Below, piece by piece: positions 36,920 to 50,729 of a stretch of 64,000 bases of DNA (positions are counted from its first letter, which is position 1; every line of letters begins with the position of its first letter). This stretch comes from Asterias amurensis (lineage: Eukaryota > Echinodermata > Asteroidea > Forcipulatida > Asteriidae). Under the pieces are notes generated by a model. The model worked only from the letters and a program-made list of their open reading frames with translations. It ran no database searches and had not been told where the DNA came from. A program made the translations under genes and the position numbers. Location of the stretch: assembly GCF_032118995.1 (NCBI RefSeq), contig NC_092661.1:18425185-18489184 (forward strand), given 5' to 3'.

Positions 36920-38637
36920 AACGAGTCGACTGTTACACGTACTTTATAAGCACAAGTCAAAAAAGCTAACATAAAATGCGTATATAATGACCACGTTATA
37001 AGCTTTCCTGAAGCTTTCAGATGATTTTGTCTCTAAAAGCAGCGTTGTAGTAATTTCCCCTAATAAAATTCGTCGACTTTTTGTGAACAGGCTTTTGGTA
37101 AGTTTTATATTAAATAAGCACAATTCAAATAATGCCTTGCTTGAGCAATTACGACTGTTTTGTACTATATGCCTTATAGCTTGTTTGTCAAGACGCTCTC
37201 GTCTCTACACGTTAACAAAATCATTTCTGAATAAAAAGTATCGTATTCATTGTATTCAGGGAAAGGTCTGACGAAACTTGAACAAACAAATATTTTAAAC
37301 TAAATACTGGCTCATACAATAATACAATAATAAAGAGTTACAACATTGGCAGCCTGCTAATTTTGACAAATTTATTCTCTAAATTATCCCTAGTAAAATT
37401 TTCCGTCCAAGTGCTTTCATCCATACATTGTGGAAGAGGGGGGGGGGGGGGGTTGGTAAATAAAATAAGTAACCTTTATGATATTTATTTTTGTCTAAAC
37501 ATTTCTTGGAATACAATATACTAAACCCTCGGGATTAAAAAGTAAAATGTGGTTCTGAACGCCAATGCTGTACCTCACCTCAAATTGCCATACAATATTT
37601 GTATAAGATATATTTCAATGGAATTCGCCAATACATGGCTTAAAACACACTCAGGTACAGGCGGATTCTAAATTAAGATCGCTGTCTTCTTAGAATTGAA
37701 TAATAAATGTGAATAGAAACAAAGCGAGACGACCTCAACGTAGAAGACATTATTGCGCAATTGCATCAAGAGGAACTTGGTTCCCTGTCTCAGAAAACAC
37801 AATGAGTGTCTGCAGAGATAACTGTTATTTACACAGAGATTAAAAACAATAAAGCTATGACGTCATAAAATTGTCATAACGCTATGACGTAAAAAAATGG
37901 TAACCGTCATTGGTCCTCGTATTTGGCCTTGTAGAAAACCAAATTCCATGACGTGGGTATCAGAACAAGTTCCATGCTTCCCATTCAGTCGACACCAATG
38001 TCTATGAATATTGCACTCTGTTATTGTCTTATTATTCGTTTCTATGTACATAACCATGTTTCATTGAGTATGTTCAAATAATTCACTGATTCCATTACAT
38101 AATCTGTATTTGGATTGTCTCACTATGCTTACTGAGGAATTTGAAGCTAGTTTCACTCTAATTTGCATATGAAACGAATTGAATCTTCAGTGAAATAAGT
38201 TAGTATACGGAATAGCTATACCCTGATTATTTTGGTCGCGTTCCTAGTATATGCAATAGCAGTAATAGCCATTGTTGCCCGTAATGCAGAGCAAGTCAGA
38301 CCCCCATCCAGCCTCACGGGTTCTGCATAATTTCACCATAACGATGTCAATTGGCTATACGACAATGACATTTTGTTTATTCACCATGACTCGTTTGAAA
38401 TGATTTACCATTTGCATAATTTCCTTCTAATTATATTAGTATTAATCAAAATGTATTCACCATTTGAATTTGAGTTAATACATCTATGTTCTACTGTACA
38501 TTAGATGACATCAGAATTATGCTCTATGCGTGTTTGCTATACAACTGTTGTGTAATTATTATATTAATTTCTTATAATAATAAACACGTTTGTAAAAATC
38601 TTAAACAATAATTATTGCCACGTTATATATTGGAAGG
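36920..38637. other. intergenic DNA, no gene recognised
   Basis: Holds a 15-G run at 37438-37452. Short frames show no recognisable domain. Confidence 0.5.
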
Positions 38638-38979
38638 TTACAGGAACACGTTGCCTTGGATCGGTCGAGTTGGTCTTTGAAAAGCGTTTGTAAAATACAT
38701 ATGGTTAGAAAGTTGTTTGAAAAGTGGAACACAATGATCCTCACAAATTTGCCTCGACATTGCGTGGTTTTCCTTTTACTTTGCAAACAAACACGGTCGG
38801 CCATTTATGGCTCCCGTAGATGGCCGACCGTGTTTGTCGACGAGGTAAACGGAAAACCATGCATTTAGAGTGATACTTGTGTATCATTATATTCTACTTT
38901 TAAAATATCTTTCGTATCATATGCATTTTATAACAAACGGTTATCAACTCGACCGATCCGAGGCAACGTGTTCCTTTAA
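38638..38979. mobile_element. MITE family 2, partly decayed copy
   Basis: Starts near TTACAGGAACACGTTGCC and ends GGCAACGTGTTCCTTTAA. The central hairpin (about 38789-38833) is shorter than in the other two copies, with ACGGTCGGCCATTTATGG opposite AGATGGCCGACCGT. The left TTAA has changed to TTAC. Confidence 0.88.
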
Positions 38980-39569
38980 TCCTCTTTTAAATTTATTCAA
39001 AATAAGTTGCATGCTAAAAGATGGTTTGAATATTATATAATAACCAATCAGTTGCTTTCATAATTGCTTCAATAAAGCTAATAGGGTCGTTAACCCTAAC
39101 CGATGTTTCTAGCTTACTCTCAGAGTTCAATCTATTTGGCTCTGTTCAAATTTCAAGGCGTTTTTATTTGTTGTTATTTGCCATAATCTGATTATTCCAT
39201 ATTGTGGTTTTTATTGAAGACTGTTACCGGGGACTTTTTCGTAATATTGAACTATTTTGTGCTTCAAATACAGATTTTTCATTAAAAATTTTGATAATGA
39301 GCAATAACTGTGTAGTTTATCTGTTTCTTGTTCGGTAATCAAATATATTTGAGAAAACATTTTAATGTAAATATTAATTTCAAGAGTTGTTTTTAACATT
39401 CAGATGTGAAGACCGCAAAATATCTCCGATAAAGATGCTGAATGCAACTATGATACAAAAAAAAGAATTTTTCAAAATTCACATTAACCTTTTGCTTAAC
39501 TTTATTAATTCGTTTTTTGTAAAAACAAAAAACGACAATGAACGTATAAAAAAAAGAGGAGCCTTCATT
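38980..39569. other. intergenic DNA, no gene recognised
   Basis: AT-rich; nothing supported. Confidence 0.5.
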
Positions 39570-39907
39570 TTAAAGGGACTGGGTACTTTTTGTTGGACAA
39601 AAGACACAATGTCCACAGATTTACATGAAACTTACAAAGTTTGAAGAAAATGGTGGTAGAAAGCTTCCCTGAAAATATTCCATGCTGAGGTGCTGTAGTT
39701 TTTGCGAAATGAGTAAAACAATGTCATGAAAATAATTTTCGTCTCAGTGATCATGAGACGAAAATTATTTTAGCATGTAAAAACGTATTTCCATGACATT
39801 GTTTTACTCATTTCGAAAAAAAAAAAAATACAGCACCTCAGCAACTGGTTTAATGTAAATCTGTGGACATTGTGTTTTGTGTTACAAAAAGTACCCAAAT
39901 CCTTTAA
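39570..39907. mobile_element. MITE family 3, TTAA ends, palindromic
   Basis: Left end TTAAAGGGACTGGGTAC, right end GTACCCAAATCCTTTAA. Inner inverted pairs include GACACAATGTCCACAGATTT with its complement, and a perfect core with GTCTCAGTGATCATGAGAC near 39751. TTAA flanks both sides and no transposase is present. Confidence 0.88.
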
Positions 39908-41989
39908 ATACTATTGTTTTACTTCCCACGTTTCTGAGTTTCGTAAAATGATGTCAAAAAACACAAATGCTAACATTTGATTGAAGATGATAATGTGCTT
40001 GCCGTCTTCGGAAAAAAAAATGCATCTTTGACATTTTAACTCACATCAGCAGATGTCAAAAACAAAATCTAGCGCTTCATTTCCAACACTCGAAGGATTT
40101 GCCCAGTGCCTCCAATGTGTTAGATTCATACCATAGTCTCGCTGACGGCGGAGACTTGTTTTATTTAGGCCAACTGAACTGAACACTTCGCAGAGAAAAA
40201 TCCTGCGAATATAGAAGATTTGCGCACCTCGGACGCACACATGAAACAACAAACACTTGATACTTCAAGACCGTCATTCGGGGTGGATCCCACGAGCGGT
40301 CTGAGATAGAGCCATCTGATTGATTGAACAGGGGAAAACACCTGGTTACGTCTAAGCAAGACAAACACCAAAGAGCCGACTTATAACACCTTTCATCCTG
40401 CCCCCCTTGATCACTTTCTGACTTATGTTAGGGTACTGGAAAATAACATTTAGATCAGCTTTAAAATCGGGCAATTTTGTCTTTCTATTTTTGCAGCGTT
40501 CGATAGAAAACTTGTATATTAAGCCTTTGTTTCCAAACCTTCAGCTCCCATCCTCTTTGAGCTATGGTGGTTTTGATTGTCACATCAGATTGTCTGATTC
40601 CCTGAGTTTGTATGTACATTATCCTCTCGAAATAAGAAAGCACCAGGACATTTTCACCCAAGCCTCAGTATCGTCACAAGTATCCGTGTAAACAAAATCC
40701 AGATGTCATCTGCCGATGACACTCCAACAATTGCCTCATCACTTTTATTTACTGCGAACCTTATGGTCGTGACATCTGAAGGCCAACGAACTTCCCCACT
40801 CTAATCAGCTAATGGGAGATAAGTACTTTCAGTCGTGTGCATCTTGGAAATGAGTTTTCACTTTCATACCTGGTGAAAGACCTCGTTCACTTATATCATA
40901 AATCCAAAAATACTCCAATGTGTTTCCTTTTTCACCAGACGTCGCTGATGGCTTTATTTAATCTCAATCCATATGTTTCTCATTTTAAAATTGACAGCAC
41001 GGTACAACATCACGCTATGTTTGAATGATGTAAATGCTTGGATTATGGGGTTTTGTATGTAATTTTTGTTAATATCCACTGAAAAGGAGACATGTGATTT
41101 TAGCACATCGTTGGATAAGATGTAATGTCATGCGAGTCGCTGATAATGCTATAAGCCTCTTTGAGATATGATGGACACACTACTTTAACACTATTTTGTT
41201 TGGGTATATTTGTCTGTATACCCCTCACAGTGAACTCCTATAGTGGTCATCATACCTCAAAAAGGCTAATTCAACACAAATGAATATATTTCTACGAGGG
41301 ATATAACGAAATACCCAAATACTCATCCACCAAACAAAGAGGTACATGAACATTTTGCAAAAGCACTGAGCAGTCATACAGAAACCTGTAGGTTGAACAC
41401 TGTACACGAAACTAGAAGGAGACAAAGGTTTAAACGTCCAACCAAGTATGAATTCATTCATCCGAACAAATCAACAACCCTGCTCGAGATTCAGATTCAT
41501 TTATTTACAAATCTAGGCCAAGTATTATAAAAGGTCCCTATAATTTATAGAGTTTCTCTTCCCGTTCCTATTTTGTGTCTCGAGACATGTTCAATCTGCT
41601 CCATTGTGCACAGACAGTTGAAGAGATTTGGAATTGATGTCTTCAATGGAGGTCACAGCACGATGGATTATTATATTACATGTAGGGATGAAGGACAGGG
41701 TTAGACTAAAATATTCCCAACCATCTGCGCCACGAGTTTGGAAAACTAATGCCTCAAAAGTTTTTTTTAGATGTCTTTGAAAGACAGAAGAAAGACGTGC
41801 AGTGTTAATGAATGGTCGATCTGGGGCTCTTAGAGCATTCAACAGTTTATTTTTAAATTGGTGTCAAGGACTTTGAATAACAAAAATAAGGCATTTCAAT
41901 CCAGTAGGCCTATGTCTTTACTTTTTGAAAAAAGTTTATGTAGGTAATGGGTTTTCGGCTTGTTTAAAAATGCATTTGATAACTGGCAT
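39908..41989. other. intergenic DNA, no gene recognised
   Basis: Several frames of 60-90 codons on both strands were looked at; none has a recognisable motif. Confidence 0.5.
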
Positions 41990-42242
41990 AATGGCTGAAA
42001 ATTCGACACAATTTGGCTTAGTTGCCAACATTCGGAAAAGGGGTCACAATTCGGTATGGTGTCCAACATGTGGCATAGTGGCCTGAAATTCGGCAGCGTG
42101 GCAAATATTTAACAGAGTGTGCAGAAATGGGCATGGTGACAAAAATTCAACATGGTGACCAAAACTCGGCAGGGTGGTCCGAATTCGGAATAGTGTTCAA
42201 AATTCGGCATTGGGGCCTAAAATTCGGCAAAACGGAAATTCC
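41990..42242 (+). repeat. degenerate minisatellite, about 18-bp unit
   Basis: Roughly fourteen diverged units of the form AAATTCGGCATAGTGGCC in tandem, for example near 42045, 42088 and 42195. Unit length drifts by one or two bases. The open frame at 42127-42354 overlaps the array and is taken as incidental. Confidence 0.8.
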
Positions 42243-42244
42243 GC

Positions 42245-45200
42245 GTTTAGTTTTACTGGAAACAAACCGAAATGTCAATGACATTTTTGCCTGTCCCTTT
42301 AAACAGTTTGGATGTGATTTTTCAGCATCATGTGTAAGTCAACATGATTACTAGTAATGTCCATCCAGGGAAAGATATACCACACGTTATGCGTGGTATC
42401 ACACAGCATGTGATGGACGTCTTAATGCATGTTGCTCAAATGCCAAATGTCACTTAAAAGTCATTAAGTGGCTTATCGACGGGGTGTCATCTAAGGGGTC
42501 TCATGTACATATACCTCTAACATCTACTTTACAACTACTGCACGAATAATTAACCATAACAGTCTTCTAAAATATTCTCAATTATTTCATGTGAAATCGT
42601 ATGCCATAAATGGGTCATTTCATGTCAGACCAACGCACTTTTTTACCTCATGTCTCCCGATTTTGATAACAATTGCTGTGCTTGTAGGTCCTAATGAGGA
42701 ATGAATCCACATCAATGTTTAGCCCGATCCGACTTATCATGTGGTCAGGGCAGAAACTACTGAAAATCTGACAGTTTTAGGGTAAAATACCTCCTGTTTG
42801 GTAAAGTGTGTTGGTCTGACAGGGAATGACCCAAATACAAAATCTTGAACTTCAAATTGAATGAAAAAAGTATTACTTAAGGGTCAGTGTTATAATAATA
42901 CTTTTTTCATCTATTTCTCAGCAATGTTTTTATAAACTAGAATCAGAGAGTACTTTTGTGGTTTGACAAATGCAAGTTAACCTATGGGACAGATATAACG
43001 TTGATTTGAGTCTGTATCAAATATCTCTGAGTTTAAAATAGAACCGGTAAATTATCCCCACAGTCCGTAAAACACATTCCGTCTATAAGCAGACCCAGCC
43101 AAAGGAAACTACTCCACTTTGTGCGTCTATAAATTCATTCAAATTGTTCAACCTCGAAGCAGATGGGGTTTAAATATGTGACAAACAACATCACTTTGTC
43201 CCATGGGTTCTGTCCTCCACGGTGATTTCGGAGTGTTACAGTGTCTCAAGCCACCTTGATGTACCGAACAAAATGAAAGAAGATTCAATTTACGGCTGCT
43301 TTTTAATAGATTAGGCACACATATTATTGTGTGTCTCGTTGGGATTGGAAGTGTTCCGGTGATAGGCATTTGGGAGCGTGGCTGACGTGCAGCTGGTGGA
43401 CGGACTGGCATGCCTTGAATCTCTCACGAACTCTCATAAGGATGTTAACATTCCGAGGTCAGGAGAAGCAATATATGGTGATGCAAGGAACGTGTAACTT
43501 CATTAAAAAACGGGTCATGGAGGAAGAAGACATAACAAATTATCGTAGATATAGGTTAAGCCGGAGAAATCTGAACATGGTTGACGCTTGCAAATTTAAT
43601 TTAATCCAGTGATTTGTAAAAATCAGTGTAAACATCAACGTTGCATAAATCATTTCCGAATGCAATGGTCACAAATACAAAAGACTCACACCTGTCATTT
43701 TCACCCTTTGCCCTCTGTCCAAAGACTTTAAACGGCTAAATGAATATAAATGACATTTGTTTTACTATTCACCCGAAGCCATGTGTGACAGACAGCCCTT
43801 GGGTTAGCAGCGTGAAACATCCTTACAGAAACGTATTTTTATCTCCTACGTTACATTACATTGTTAAATCGTTGCCCATAAGTGGGCGTAGCTTCAAACC
43901 AAGGGAAGCATGCACAGGTAATGTAAAACCATGGAGTGGTAAAACTCACAGGAAATCAAAGGGACTGCATAGAAGTCGAACCACTGCAATATAAAATTCC
44001 CGAAGTACGGCAGGCATCTTACAAACAAACTAAACGACGATCGACGCTTACTGATAAAACAATACTTTGACCATATTTGTTATGCATTTCTCGCAAGGTT
44101 TATGTTCTTTACTAAGTAAGATAAAAAACAATGACGGTGATTACGAACTTCGCAGCGAAGATTAACTCTTATGAGTGGATAAAATTCGCCTGTTCGGACG
44201 CAGCTGTCACAATATCTCTTGGCCTGGAGTGGTTCTTCGAAACTGTCCACGGCTCGAAATTGCAATCTACAGAGGCACTCTCGGATAGCCAGTGTGTTTA
44301 GTCAGGTTGACGGAACTATTTACAGTCTACCATTCCATTAGATTGATTAGACGTGACTGTAAAGTAAAAACCTGTGTCTTTGTCATCCATAAGACTGAGG
44401 GAAACATCTTTGAGAATAGTTTCCGTGCATCCTGGTGGCTTCATTGTTCAACGCGGTTTGGAGTATAAAGAATAAGAAGGATATAAAAGACATGTATGCT
44501 TCCTTCGGTACCTTGAAAGAAATGCAGCTTTAGTTTTTTGCCTAATTGAATATTCTGGACATAAATGTTTATTATATTATCTTGATACGAGTGCGTATTG
44601 TGATGAATTGCGGAATATCATATTCAGAAAACTTACTATATGCAGTAGAAAGACTAGAGTTTTTTAAATGAATTTTATTTATATCACAAATTTGTTGACA
44701 CCACACGTTGGCTAACAGTTCGTTACAGCAGTGTCGAATATGTCTAGAAAGTGTCGAATATGTCTGTGAAATCCATTACCGAATGTAAAACATAGTTAGC
44801 ATCGATTATTGGTATCAAAGAAATTTAGAAAGATCTTAATAATAATAGTCAAAGTAAACAACACACAAAATAAATATCTGCCATGCCTTGACTTCATCCT
44901 GTCACAGACCTACGATGGGGGAATATCTGAATACGTTTAAGCGTTTCGGACATCTAGCAATTCTGGATGTTCCGATTTATTTACAAAGAATGTCAAAAGA
45001 ATCGATACTTTAAAGTAGTTTAATAAAACAAGAGTCGATATACGCTGCTTGCCTTCCTGCTGGAAGATCGCCAAGCAACTCTGCTGGTGCAAACTCGGCA
45101 TGCCTTCTCAACTTACTAAACAGAGGGTACACCCACAAGTTATACAAATGTAATTACTCAACGGGAACACCAAGGTAAATGCCATGGTTGGTACTATAAG

Positions 45201-48200
45201 AGTAAATCAGCTGATGCTCATTGCGTTTACACAAGGTACAGATGGGTGGCAGTCTGGTGCTCAAATATTTAAGAACGTCTGGCTGCATAATTACATCAAA
45301 CATAATACAGGGTGGCAGATGACTTGAAGTGACAGCTGGGATGTAACCTTCTTGGTTTTCACCCAAACACGTTTCCGAAAGAGGTTTGATGATGGAAAAA
45401 ACGTGTCCCATTTAAAGAATGAGCAATATTATTTTGTTTTCAATGTATACAGAAATAATCTAACCATAACAGATTTGAATGGTTAATAAATAAAAAACCT
45501 AGCCATTTGAACTTTCGCTGCATAAATTCTATTTTAAACTCATGCCTCATGCAAACTCTCAAACCTGGCTTTTGGACTGCATTGACTGTAACCAAGGAAA
45601 CAAGAAAGCAAAACGCTGCTGCATTTTACAGACGATATGCAAATATCGAGAGCAAATGACATTTAGACCATAGTATCAAGAATTCCCCAGTGGATAGCAA
45701 GTCCATAAGCCTTCGGGAATTTGAGATTCTGCCCTTAATCTTCGAAGCAATAATTTTATGAATAAGAAGGCATTCCATATAAGCCTGATTTCAGGGAAGT
45801 TAATTAAACTTGGAATACAAATAAAAGAGTTGTCTTCGAGTCTCAAGCGGAAAGTTTGATATTTAGAAAAGTCAAAACGGCCTTTGTGTGAAGCTATAAA
45901 TTGTTTTCTCACTTCACAAGGAGACAGATTAATGAAGAAATAAACGTAGACTGTTGACATTTGTTGTCACTCGACAGCGCGTTAAAATCTCATTCATGGG
46001 TAGATTGGATAAATAACCAAGCTCTTTATTTGATGGTTGGTTTATTTAGGGTTTTTTTTTTTTAGACAGTGGAGACAAGCCATTAGCAATCATATTGCAG
46101 ACATACCAAGTAAAACCAAAAAAATACATACAAATGTTTAATCCAAAGCGAAATTGTGTCAATCTCCCTGGGATATCATCCCCTGTCATTGACGAAGACA
46201 CGGTGTCTCGTGCTATATTTGGAACTGCATTTATTCAACAATTTCTGCATTATTGTTCAAAATCTTACAATGTTAATAACATTTTTGTTTCTTCACAAAA
46301 TTGCAAATCACTATCAACTATGGAAGTTCAAAGGTTATTATTTATATGTCTTAAGGATTGGAATGAAAGATCATTCGTAAACCCATGAATTTACTTAGCG
46401 CTTATAAGGTTCGCGTATTTTATTTCGTTATTTCAAGTTTGATATGCGAGTTTAATTTCCCCTCCACCGAATAAATTTAAGCACGTGCATGAAAAGGTCT
46501 TTCAAGGGGTCAAAGCAGAAGAAATACAATTGGGCTGATCTTTCGAAATTAAATTCTTTATCATTACAGCAGATCACATTCATCAACTAATGACGCAATT
46601 TGATCTCTGTATATACAGCACGGAACAAAATGTCACAGACGGGTTTTTTTTTAATTAAAGGTTTTGATATCAACAAATATTCAAATTCTGCCGCGAGCAA
46701 AGTAAATAAGGGAGAAAGATTTAATGAAAGGTGAGTTTAAAGGAGCGAGCAGTGGAAGACAAAAACCTCGGCAAAAAAAGGGCACCGATTATAATGGCAT
46801 TCACATCAATTCAATATGCGCTGATTGATAAAAGAGAATAGAAAACGTGCAGCCCATCCCATGACTTCCAAAAACAATGCTTTAGGTTGGCTGCCTTAAC
46901 AACGGAGTTCTATCCGGTTTTTCTATATACTTCTCAGTTCCCAGGCCTCTTGCAAAACTCGGATTACATTCACATTTTTATTCCAAAATTGAGTTACAAA
47001 GTGAAACATATCTCTCAAATTGTCTATCCCTGGGTTCGGCCTGATATCATGTGTCACTTTACCCCGAAATATAATCCGTAAATGTAAAATGGCGAGCGAT
47101 CTGGTATCACACGGTTGACAGCTTAGAAGTTTCGTAATGTCAAAAACAACTCAATCAACATTGCATTTTTTCATGTACACATTTACAGGATGGTATTGTT
47201 TTGTTCCAACGACGCATTTTTTAAGGTTTATGTTTAACATTATATTGCAACAACGGATTGAGCCTTTTAAACAATCCCTTTTTAAACATGAAATCATAGA
47301 GGTAGAAATGTGAAACCTACTAAAAATGTATACAAGTATTCCAAAATGAAGTGCACATTATGTTTTCATGGTTGGTGCAGTGGTAGCAAATCTAACGTAA
47401 AAAACTGACGGAGAAATGATATTCTCTACAACTACGTCTAGAAAGACATGTTAACATTATTAAGCGAATAATGTATCAGTACAGTTTTTGGCTACGAGGA
47501 CAAAACTTTAGTCTGAAATTAAGACTCGATCTTCGTGTTTTGGTTTTCTTTTTATGTATGGTATTGTTATTAGAAAAATAATTATTTCTCGGTTGGTCAT
47601 TTTTGCATTCTGTCTTTGTCGTTTTGTATGGTTGTTAACTTAACACGTTTTTGTATTACTTTATTTGGTAACAATAAAACGTCATACTTTCCCAGTTACG
47701 TTCCCCTTTCTTATTTTGATTCTCAATTAAACTCCGCATCATCTTCTATGATTGAATCTTGTATTTTGTTGTTTTGCATAAGCACTTATTTGCATAAATT
47801 CAGCAGTCAATAACAATGTCACGAAGATGGCCATGTTATTACCTGGCAATCAATAAAGACCGTCCAAACAGACGCACTGCAAAGTGCATTGTTTACCTGA
47901 AAATTAACATGATTGACGAAGCCAGGAAACTTCAGGCTTCATGGGCTTGTATAACTTCCCGTTCTTGGCATAAATGAATATTATAGGCTTAATTGAGGCA
48001 ATCATTTGTATATTTCAATTGTGAATAAGCAGTATCAATCAATGAAATTAGCATTTTAATAGGCAGCTTATGCGTGTTTGCCTGTCGTGATTGAAGTTAA
48101 AAGGGAATGCGCAATGGTGCTTTGATTGGAAGTAATGGCACCAATCTCAAAATAAAGTTGCCTGTTTAAATTTTCTGTTGTAGAGTCTGTTGTGTTATGC

Positions 48201-48837
48201 CATTCACTTCAAATGACAATCACAAGTCAGCGCCCTCGCAGGATCAATCGCATGTTTAGGCAGCACAATCAATCTTTACCATCAAGAATCTCAACCAGAC
48301 TTCCATGAGAAATTAACAGTTTATTCATGTTTTGTTGATACCGATAAACTTCAAAATATCATATCCTCATTATTTCCTTTCGCTTAATCTTTATACAACT
48401 GTATCCCGCTCAAAATGAAAATACATCTCACCATAGCATTCTGCTGCTAAGATTGTCGTCAATAAAGCAAACATTCGTTTATTTTCTTCTCAATTATCTC
48501 GGTCACTTCACATTAGGTTTACAGACCGATTGGATTTTGTTTTTTTAATTGTAACACACATTGCCTTTGGTAATGTAAAAAAAAAAACATAAACCACCCC
48601 TTTAAGCAATTGTGATTACGCAGGTCCTACGACAAATATATATTTGGATTATTTATTAGGTTTAAAGAAACTCTGGAAATCCTGATCATGTATACTGACT
48701 AAGTCACTTTGGTCCCCAAAGACACGATGGAATTGTCTAAATCCAATACAAAACATCAACAATGAATTAAGTTGTGAATATAGAGTGATAACGCGGTACA
48801 TCCCAAAACAAGACTTAAAACATGAACTTGTTTTTGT
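42245..48837. other. intergenic DNA, no gene recognised
   Basis: About 6.6 kb without a convincing exon. Frames at 43.3-43.6, 45.2-45.4, 45.7-45.96 and 46.1-46.4 kb lack known motifs and have background composition. A short duplicated GTGTCGAATATGTCT occurs near 44732-44766. Confidence 0.5.
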
Positions 48838-49206
48838 TTAAAGGTGCTTTTTAAATGCAGGGTATATTTTTGGTAATTACTCCAAAGGCCTATGGTAAAA
48901 TAAAATTACATTGTAAAGAGTACTGGTGAGCTGTTGATTATAAAATCATGGTAAGGAACGACCGCCTTTGAAGTATCTTTGAGAGCAAGATGTAATTTTT
49001 CACCCAAACATTTTTAATTTGATAAAGGTTTCAGGCATGAAGCTCTATAATATCAGACATCTGAAAGCACACAATACTATGCAACAAGGGTGTTTTATTT
49101 TATTTTTCTCGCAACTTCGATGACCAATGAGCCCAAATGTTCACATGTTTGTTTATTGTACGCATTATCTTGTATGGGACACGCCAAAAGTATACCCTGC
49201 ATTTAA
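48838..49206. mobile_element. MITE related to family 1, divergent ends
   Basis: Bounded by TTAA, with ends AAGGTGCTTTTTAAATGCAG and CTGCATTTAA. The interior keeps the family 1 blocks: GGTAATTACTCCAAAGGCC, a GAGCTGTTGATTATAAAA segment and GCAACTTCGATGACCAATGA. It looks like a subfamily with different termini. Confidence 0.7.
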
Positions 49207-50238
49207 CAAAAACACTGAGTGAAAACAGTCACACAATCATTAGGCAAAGAGCGTTGAGGTTAATGATGTGTTGCAAGGTTTCACTCAATGTTAATGAGAT
49301 GGTTACCCTTAATAAGAGAGAAATAAACTTCGTGATTAATCCTTGTACCAGCTTCTCGTTGACATTTAACTTAATAATCAAAAGGTTGCCAATTATGGCT
49401 AGACCAGTAATTACACAGTCTCTCTGCGTTGATATTGGAAATAAAGTTCAGACAAAATCGTTTGATACCTTCCCGTTTTTAACGGTTGTTTTAAGTTCTT
49501 AGGGCCAACACACTGCATAATTGACACTTTTAAGATGGATGGAATGTACACCAAGATGACTTCATGCTGTGAACGTCACCGAATGAGACAAAAATCGCAG
49601 CACAGTCCTGACTTTTTAATACTAATTCCTAAACCTTCAACTCCCACCGTGCTCTCGGTGACTTTCGGGCGGGCTGTCGTGACCTTTAAACCCCGTCTAT
49701 ACAATCAGACAATCCTGCGTTCCTGCCGCATCATTGTCATTCCATTCATCGACAAGTCACGCATTGCTTTGCGCTAAGAAGATTGTTCTCCCATGTAAAC
49801 ACTAAGAAGACTCTGCTTTTGCAATACGGGGAGTGCAGGCACCCGTCCGACTGCCATCTCTTCATCAATGTGTCTTCATGTTTATGTAATGAGAAATCAA
49901 AGGTATCTGTGTGTGGATGATTGTGGTTGGCGCCCGCATGCAAACGTTTAAGAATGCTTCACAGTCATAGGCAGCACCAGACTGCTATCGTACCCCGATA
50001 GCACTCCGGGTTGGAAGTATCAAGTATTACTGTGACCATGTGATGTATTTACCATAATAGGTCACCCCCACTGCAATAATTCATTAAACTTTTGAAGTCG
50101 AGCTACTGTACTGTTAAAGAACGCTAAATACGTTTGCGACTTCACGATGGGTGAATAATTATTTGAGTAAGTGAAAGTAAGTGAAAATATCCAAAGCTAC
50201 TTTTGCAAACATTTAGGTAGCAAAGTAGTGTTATCGAC
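49207..50238. other. region upstream of POPDC-B; promoter or 5' UTR expected
   Basis: No upstream coding exon is seen. An in-frame TAG lies 18 nt before the POPDC-B ATG, and a weak acceptor-like TTTGCAAACATTTAG ends at 50216. No specific promoter motif can be supported. Confidence 0.4.
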
Positions 50239-50729
50239 ATGGAGGCCAGTACAAACGGAACTGGGTGGGTCAATGGACCAACTTCCTGCAACGGTTGGAC
50301 TCAATCGCAACCTGCCGTCTACCAACTTGGCTGCTTTGTCATCATCAACGGCCTACTCGTCCCCCCTAACGTTGGTATATACCAGGCCTTATGGCTACGC
50401 ATCTGCCTTGTCATCGGGCTCTTTTGCCACGTGCTGTGGGCCGGACCAGCACTATGTTGGCCTGATGGTCTGGCGTGGGAGATTTCTGCCTTATTCGCCA
50501 ACATCGGTCATCTCATCTACCTCTCCTATCTCACCTACCCAGTGAATTTTGACGACGATGTGCAGAAGATATACGAAGCTCTCTTTAAGCCATTCAACGT
50601 CAGTCGGCAGCAGTTTCGCGTGCTGCTTGACAAAGGAGGGGAAATCTACGAACTTGACAGAACGGGGCATTATGCAGTGGAAGGACGAACGAGAACAGAC
50701 CGGGTACTGTCCTTACTGATTTCCGGAAG
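50239..50729 (+). CDS. POPDC-B exon 1: N-terminus, three membrane spans and start of Popeye domain
   Basis: First coding exon of a second Popeye domain-containing protein on the same strand, about 14 kb downstream of POPDC-A. It encodes residues 1-163 plus two bases. The N-terminus (1-26) carries an NGT sequon at 6-8 that POPDC-A lacks; vertebrate POPDC1 N-termini are glycosylated. Hydrophobic spans lie near 27-43, 47-68 and 78-98. The family block IYEALFKPFNVSRQQF (111-126), a HYAVEGRTRTDRVLS block (144-158) and LLISGR follow. The donor is GGAAG|GTGAGC, phase 2, the same position as in POPDC-A. The start is the first ATG after an in-frame stop 18 nt upstream. Similarity to POPDC-A is modest, so the duplication is old. 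Confidence 0.95.

Noticed and set aside
49137..49502. 121-codon frame upstream of POPDC-B
   Set aside because: It begins inside a MITE and continues into AT-rich DNA. No motif is recognised.
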